From contig JANXPS010000267.1 in assembly GCA_025357175.1 (NCBI GenBank), positions 1-8,569 on the forward strand: a stretch of 8,569 nt of DNA, given 5' to 3'. Below the pieces are notes generated by a model. It ran no database searches, was not told where the DNA came from, and saw only the letters and a program-made list of their open reading frames with translations. Made by a program: the position numbers and the translations under genes. Shown here in pieces: positions 5,195-8,569 of this stretch; position 1 is the stretch's first letter; the number at the start of each line of letters is the position of its first letter. This DNA comes from Deltaproteobacteria bacterium. Lineage in GTDB: Bacteria > Desulfobacterota > Deferrimicrobia > Deferrimicrobiales > Deferrimicrobiaceae.

Positions 5195-7720
5195 CTAAAA
5201 GTTGCTGTGGTGCAGGTTGAAGTGGCTGGTGCCCGGGATATGGCGGTCGGCCTCGAGCGACGCCATGACGTCAGGGACCAGGGCGTCGGGCGTGCCCGTG
5301 AAATCGATGAAGAAATCGTCGATTCCGGCGCCCCGCAACTCGTGCAGGATGCCGGACGCCGAATAAGGGACGATCGGCCGCACGGACGACCCGTGCTCGT
5401 CGGCCTCGATGACGAACCGTTCGTCGCGCGGGCTCGTGACCTCGCCGCGGCGGACCCCGGAAGCCGGAAGCGCTCTCGAGATCATGAGCGGCAGTGCGCC
5501 GTAGGCGACCGCGATGCCGAGCCCGTGGAGATATTTCCCGACCGCGCGCACCGATGTGAGCGTCGCCTCGACCGGCAGGATCATGCGCGACGCGCCGAGC
5601 CTGGACAGGACCGAGAGCGACCCCAGGTTGAAGGCGTAAAGATAGTGGTCGCTGATCAGCTGCAGCTTCCGGCGCTCGGCTCCCGGCGGGAAAAAAGCGA
5701 AGTGCCCGACATCGGGCAGGATCCACCGGATGTAACCCTTGTCGAGCGCTTCGCGCACCGTGCGACGCCAGAAAGCGGCGTCCCCTTCGAGCAGCGGCGC
5801 CGGCAGCCGGAAATAGCCCCGTTCGCGAAAGCCCGCGCCCAGCCCCCCCGGCTCGCGCGCCACCGCTTTCGTGAAATCGACCACGGGCACGATGGCGGGC
5901 GATTTCGGCAGCATCGTCAACTGCGACGGCCTGCACGCGACGTAGAAGACGGCGGGAACCGTTTCCTTCCGGTTTCCGGACACTTTCAGCGTCGGCAGGA
6001 TCGACAGCCGCAGCTCCTTGCCGGCGAGGTGGAATTCCTTGTCGAACTGCCGCGCCGCCTTCACGAAAAGCGACTCGACGTCGACCCAGGCGACCGACGG
6101 GTTGTGCGATTCGACATGGATCTCGCCCACCGGGAGCTCGATCTGGCACGAGGAGGCCAGGCGCCCCGAGGCGTTGGGCGGCACGTGCACCTCGGCCCGG
6201 TTGCCGCGGCCTCCGACGCGAAACGACATCTCCCGACGAAACTTCCCGTAGGCCGCCTCGATCGCGACGAAACCGTCGCCCACGATCACGTTGAACCGGA
6301 TTCCGCCCGGAGGCAGGGCGTCCATCTCGGATTTCGCGGCGCGGGCGAAGTCGGCGCGGCCGGTCGTTCCGACGCGGAACACGAGGTCGCCCTCGGACAC
6401 GGGGAAGGGCACCTTGACGCGGAAGCCGCCGTCGCCCGGCTTGATGTTGAGGGCGGTGAACGCCTTGCCCGACCCGTCGCTCAGGAACTGGACCCGCAGC
6501 CGGTCGCCCTGGTCGAACGACGGCTCGGCCTCGACGAACGCCCACCCGTCGTGCAATTCCTTGATCGGGCCGAGCGGCGTGCCGATGCTGCCGGTGCCTC
6601 CGCCCGATGCGATTTCCCCCGGCGCCGCGCCACCGAGAATCCCCGGCGTCGCCTCGCGGCCCATCACGCCTTCGAGGAGCCGCCTCCCCTCGGACACGCC
6701 TTCGTCCGGGCGCCCCTCCTTGATGAGGTCGAGCGCCTTGCGATAGGCGCCGACAACCGCGGAAACGTATTCGGCGCTGCGCATTCTCCCTTCGATCTTG
6801 AAGGAGGAAATGCCGAGCCCCGCCAGTTCGGGCAATTGCCCGATCAGCGAAAGATCGCGCGTGGAAAACAGGGCGTCTTCCGCGCCGTCGTGCCCGTAAA
6901 GGCGCCGGCAGGGCTGCACGCAGGCACCCCGGTTTCCACTCTTCCCGCCCAGGAAGGAGGAGAAGAAGCATTTGCCGGAATAGCTGTAGCACATGGATCC
7001 GTGGACGAAGATCTCGACGCCGATCGGCGAGCGGGAGGCGATGCGCTTGACTTCGGGAAGCCGCAGATGACGTTCGAGGACGACCCGGGAGGCGCCCATG
7101 CGGGCGAACTCCTCGGCCGCGTCGGCGGACGACGAGCCGGCCTGCGTGCTGACGTGGACCTGGAGATCCGGGAAGTTTTCCCGCACGATTCTCAGCAACC
7201 CGAGATCCGCCACGATGATCGCGTCCGGAGACAACGGCGCGATCTGGTGGAGCAGCGCGATTGCGTCGGGGAGCTCCTGCTCGGTCAGCAACGTGTTGAG
7301 GGCGATGTATACCCGCACCTTGTTGCGCCTTGCGTGGGGAAGGATGCGGCACAACTCCGCCAGCGTGAAGTTTTCGGCGCGTTCCCGCGCGTTGAACTGC
7401 TGCAGCCCCAGGTAGACGGCATCGGCGCCGGCCGCCACCGCGGCGAAATAATTTTCGACCGACCCTGCGGGCGCCAGCAGCTCGGGAAACGCGGGCTTGG
7501 GTTCGACCGGCGCACGCAGCGATGCCGGCGCCTTGCGGGGCGCGTCGGGAACGGCCGCGCGCGAGGCGGCGGGCTTGCGTCCCTGGTAGCGCCCGGGCGA
7601 TTTGCCGCCGCCGGGGCGTGAAGCCGGCCCTCCGGCTGCGGGCGTGGCGCCCCGGGGCGGGGTCGGGGTAAACGTCCCCTTTTTGCGCAGCACCACTTTT
7701 TTCGGTCCGGAGGAATTCAC
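5195..7720 (-). CDS. U32 family protein, RlhA-like (U32 plus long C-terminal region)
   Basis: This 841-residue protein is annotated as peptidase U32, a family whose studied members RlhA (23S rRNA) and TrhP (tRNA) hydroxylate RNA, and UbiU/UbiV act in anaerobic ubiquinone synthesis. The core begins at ELLAPAGSVENYFAAVAAGA (80-99) and runs to SFKIEGRMRSAEYV (306-319). The U32 signature EIFVHGSMCYSYSGKCFFSS (236-255) is perfect, and C244, C251, C267 and C271 are the four cysteines expected to bind 4Fe-4S. Residues about 380-560 fit the DUF3656 region of RlhA, and about 570-841 look like a second barrel-like domain (LISDHYLYAFNLGSLSVLSR, 688-707). The protein is longer than E. coli RlhA (about 650), partly from a basic, disordered N-terminal tail (1-75). 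The GTG start has AAGGGG at 7726-7731, 5 bases upstream. It is directly upstream of and apparently coupled to the EF-G paralogue, which supports an RNA- or ribosome-related role. The exact substrate is not known. Confidence 0.88.
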   Translation of the reverse strand: MNSSGPKKVVLRKKGTFTPTPPRGATPAAGGPASRPGGGKSPGRYQGRKPAASRAAVPDAPRKAPASLRAPVEPKPAFPELLAPAGSVENYFAAVAAGADAVYLGLQQFNARERAENFTLAELCRILPHARRNKVRVYIALNTLLTEQELPDAIALLHQIAPLSPDAIIVADLGLLRIVRENFPDLQVHVSTQAGSSSADAAEEFARMGASRVVLERHLRLPEVKRIASRSPIGVEIFVHGSMCYSYSGKCFFSSFLGGKSGNRGACVQPCRRLYGHDGAEDALFSTRDLSLIGQLPELAGLGISSFKIEGRMRSAEYVSAVVGAYRKALDLIKEGRPDEGVSEGRRLLEGVMGREATPGILGGAAPGEIASGGGTGSIGTPLGPIKELHDGWAFVEAEPSFDQGDRLRVQFLSDGSGKAFTALNIKPGDGGFRVKVPFPVSEGDLVFRVGTTGRADFARAAKSEMDALPPGGIRFNVIVGDGFVAIEAAYGKFRREMSFRVGGRGNRAEVHVPPNASGRLASSCQIELPVGEIHVESHNPSVAWVDVESLFVKAARQFDKEFHLAGKELRLSILPTLKVSGNRKETVPAVFYVACRPSQLTMLPKSPAIVPVVDFTKAVAREPGGLGAGFRERGYFRLPAPLLEGDAAFWRRTVREALDKGYIRWILPDVGHFAFFPPGAERRKLQLISDHYLYAFNLGSLSVLSRLGASRMILPVEATLTSVRAVGKYLHGLGIAVAYGALPLMISRALPASGVRRGEVTSPRDERFVIEADEHGSSVRPIVPYSASGILHELRGAGIDDFFIDFTGTPDALVPDVMASLEADRHIPGTSHFNLHHSNF

Positions 7721-7725
7721 ACGTG

Positions 7726-7731
7726 CCCCTT
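7726..7731 (-). promoter_or_regulatory. Ribosome binding site for the U32 gene
   Basis: Read on the minus strand, AAGGGG ends 5 bases before the GTG at 7720. It decides the start of the U32 gene: no ATG occurs in that frame until residue 208, and the only nearby alternatives are GTG codons 9 and 10. Confidence 0.65.
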
Positions 7732-7753
7732 TTGAAACGCCTTATTTATCGGC

Positions 7754-7759
7754 ATTCTA
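7754..7759 (-). promoter_or_regulatory. Possible -10 element for the U32/EF-G transcript
   Basis: Read on the minus strand this is TAGAAT, matching TATAAT at 5 of 6 positions, in an AT-rich stretch that is unusual for this GC-rich window. No good -35 lies 16-18 bases upstream, so the exact promoter is uncertain. It would share the 135-base divergent spacer with the lemA promoter. Confidence 0.3.
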
Positions 7760-7778
7760 TGGTTTTCTTTGGTTTCGT

Positions 7779-7806
7779 TTGACTTCCATCATACATCCGA
7801 TAGACT
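7779..7806 (+). promoter_or_regulatory. Candidate sigma70-like promoter for lemA
   Basis: TTGACT (7779-7784) and TAGACT (7801-7806) are separated by 16 bases and match the -35 and -10 consensus at 5 of 6 and 4 of 6 positions. Transcription would begin near 7813, giving a leader of about 43 bases that carries the strong ribosome site of lemA. The element lies in the AT-rich part of the divergent spacer. Confidence 0.5.
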
Positions 7807-7843
7807 GACGCGTGATACAGCGATTCGCCCACTTCACCCAGCC

Positions 7844-7850
7844 GGAGGAA
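7844..7850 (+). promoter_or_regulatory. Ribosome binding site deciding the lemA start
   Basis: GGAGGAA is a near-perfect Shine-Dalgarno sequence; its GGAGG ends 7 bases before the GTG at 7856. It favours that GTG over the in-frame ATG at 7769, which would add 29 non-conserved residues and place the start inside the candidate promoter. Confidence 0.75.
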
Positions 7851-7855
7851 GCCGC

Positions 7856-8404
7856 GTGTACTGGATCCCGCTGGCGATGCTCGGAGCGCTCCTGCTCTGG
7901 TTCGTCGCCTCATACAATCGCCTCGTTTCCCTCCGGAACATCTTCAACAACGCCTGGCACCAGATCGACGTCCAGCTCAAGCGCCGATACGACCTCATCC
8001 CCAATCTCGTGGAGGCGGTTCGCGGATACATCACCCACGAGCGCGAAACGCTCGAAAAGGTGATCGCGGCGCGCGGCGCGGCGGTCAATGCGTCCGGCCC
8101 GGCGGCGCAGGCCAAGGCCGAGAACGTGCTGACCGAATCGCTCAAAAGCCTGTTCGCCGTCGTCGAGAGCTATCCCGACCTCAAGGCCAACCAGAACGTC
8201 ATGGCGCTGCAGGAGGAGCTCACAAGCACCGAGAACAAGATTTCCTTCGCGCGGCAGTTCTACAACGACTCCGTCATGGCCTACAACACCGCGATCCAGT
8301 CGATTCCCGCCAACATGATCGCATCCCTGTTCAATTTCGCGCCGGCCGAGTATTTCCAGACCGACGAGGCGAGCCGGGCCGTTCCCAAGGTCGACCTCCG
8401 ATAG
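7856..8404 (+). CDS. lemA: LemA family membrane-anchored protein
   Basis: From the GTG start this is a 182-residue protein, close to the usual LemA length of about 185. Residues 1-20 form a single hydrophobic segment that should anchor it in the inner membrane, with the helical domain following. The family signature is strong: YNRLVSLRNIFNNAWHQIDV (20-39), QLKRRYDLIPNLVEAVRGY (40-58), then YPDLKANQNVMALQEELTST (106-125) and ENKISFARQFYNDSV (126-140), and IPANMIASLFNFAPAEYF (150-167). The C-terminal part is soluble. The molecular role of bacterial LemA is not settled; in many genomes it sits beside HtpX-like proteases or TPM-domain proteins. A zinc-ribbon gene follows after 14 bases, so the two are probably co-transcribed. 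Confidence 0.93.
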   Translation: MYWIPLAMLGALLLWFVASYNRLVSLRNIFNNAWHQIDVQLKRRYDLIPNLVEAVRGYITHERETLEKVIAARGAAVNASGPAAQAKAENVLTESLKSLFAVVESYPDLKANQNVMALQEELTSTENKISFARQFYNDSVMAYNTAIQSIPANMIASLFNFAPAEYFQTDEASRAVPKVDLR

Positions 8405-8418
8405 CCCGGAACCCGGAC

Positions 8419-8569
8419 ATGACCCCATCCCCCCACGACTGCCCGAAATGCGGCGCGGCCAATCCGCCCGATGCCGCCTACTGCTACCTTTGCCAGGCCC
8501 GATTCGTCGAAACCGGGGAAGCGGGCCCCGAAACCGCCGGCCTGAATGCGGCCATTCCGGGCGTGGGGG
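8419..8569 (+). CDS. N-terminal part of a zinc-ribbon protein (partial)
   Basis: An open frame starts at ATG 8419, 14 bases after the lemA stop, and runs off the right edge after 50 codons. The N-terminus has CPKCGAANPPDAAYCYLCQ (8-26), a short zinc ribbon with ligands C8, C11, C22 and C25, followed by a polar Gly/Ala/Glu-rich linker. Only a weak GGA precedes the ATG. In other genomes lemA is often followed by a membrane protease or an unknown membrane protein, and zinc-ribbon-fused M48 (HtpX-like) peptidases occur in this setting. That is a guess from context; the part visible here shows only the ribbon. Confidence 0.7.
   Translation, partial: MTPSPHDCPKCGAANPPDAAYCYLCQARFVETGEAGPETAGLNAAIPGVG

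Noticed and set aside
3826..5220. A 464-codon plus-strand open frame opposite the EF-G paralogue
   Set aside because: Composition is typical of an antisense shadow in GC-rich DNA, and all GTPase motifs are on the minus strand.
5114..7621. A very long open frame on the plus strand, 835 codons, opposite the U32 gene
   Set aside because: Its product is dominated by Arg, Asp, Gly and His with no family motif, as expected when a GC-rich gene is read on the opposite strand. The minus-strand gene has perfect U32 signatures.
7769..7855. An earlier in-frame ATG that would extend LemA by 29 residues
   Set aside because: The extension has no LemA similarity, overlaps the candidate promoter, and lacks a ribosome site, while a strong GGAGGAA precedes the GTG at 7856.

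Overview
This is a GC-rich, densely coded bacterial chromosomal window with eight supported genes, two of them cut by the window edges. There are no RNA genes, mobile elements, CRISPR arrays or other signs of recent transfer. Several contents suggest a deltaproteobacterial (Desulfobacterota / Desulfuromonadota-like) Gram-negative: a MurJ-type flippase, an EF-G paralogue resembling the class known from spirochaetes, planctomycetes and deltaproteobacteria, a U32 protein with a long C-terminal half, and a DUF1858 redox protein. This is inference from gene families; no 16S or other marker is present.

Layout. On the plus strand, the tail of an unidentified gene (2-70) is followed by a MurJ-family lipid II flippase (113-1690). 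Five minus-strand genes then read leftward, starting from the divergent spacer at 7721-7855: a U32-family protein (7720-5195), an EF-G paralogue (5190-3163), a 71-residue DUF1858 CxxC protein (3110-2895), a 138-residue DUF116-like protein (2887-2471) and a YgjP/SprT-like zinc metalloprotein (2456-1698). The last gene meets murJ tail to tail, with 7 bases between the stop codons. To the right of the AT-rich divergent spacer, plus-strand lemA (7856-8404) is followed after 14 bases by the start of a zinc-ribbon protein that runs off the window.

How the genes may work together. The U32 protein keeps the four cysteines expected to hold a 4Fe-4S cluster, as in the RNA hydroxylases RlhA and TrhP. 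Its stop lies 4 bases upstream of the EF-G start, which has no clear Shine-Dalgarno sequence, so the two are probably translationally coupled. The EF-G paralogue has a complete GTPase domain, but both conserved loops at the tip of domain IV are replaced. This fits mitochondrial EFG2-type factors, which act in ribosome recycling rather than translocation. The left three minus-strand genes are spaced like an operon and have their own candidate extended -10 promoter just after the EF-G stop. LemA and the zinc-ribbon gene form a separate plus-strand unit.

Nothing here is unmistakably a new defence or mobile system. The points most worth a second look are the EF-G paralogue with rebuilt domain IV loops coupled to a U32 protein, the DUF1858 / cysteine-poor DUF116-like / YgjP cluster, and a MurJ that lacks charged residues known to be important in E. 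coli MurJ.
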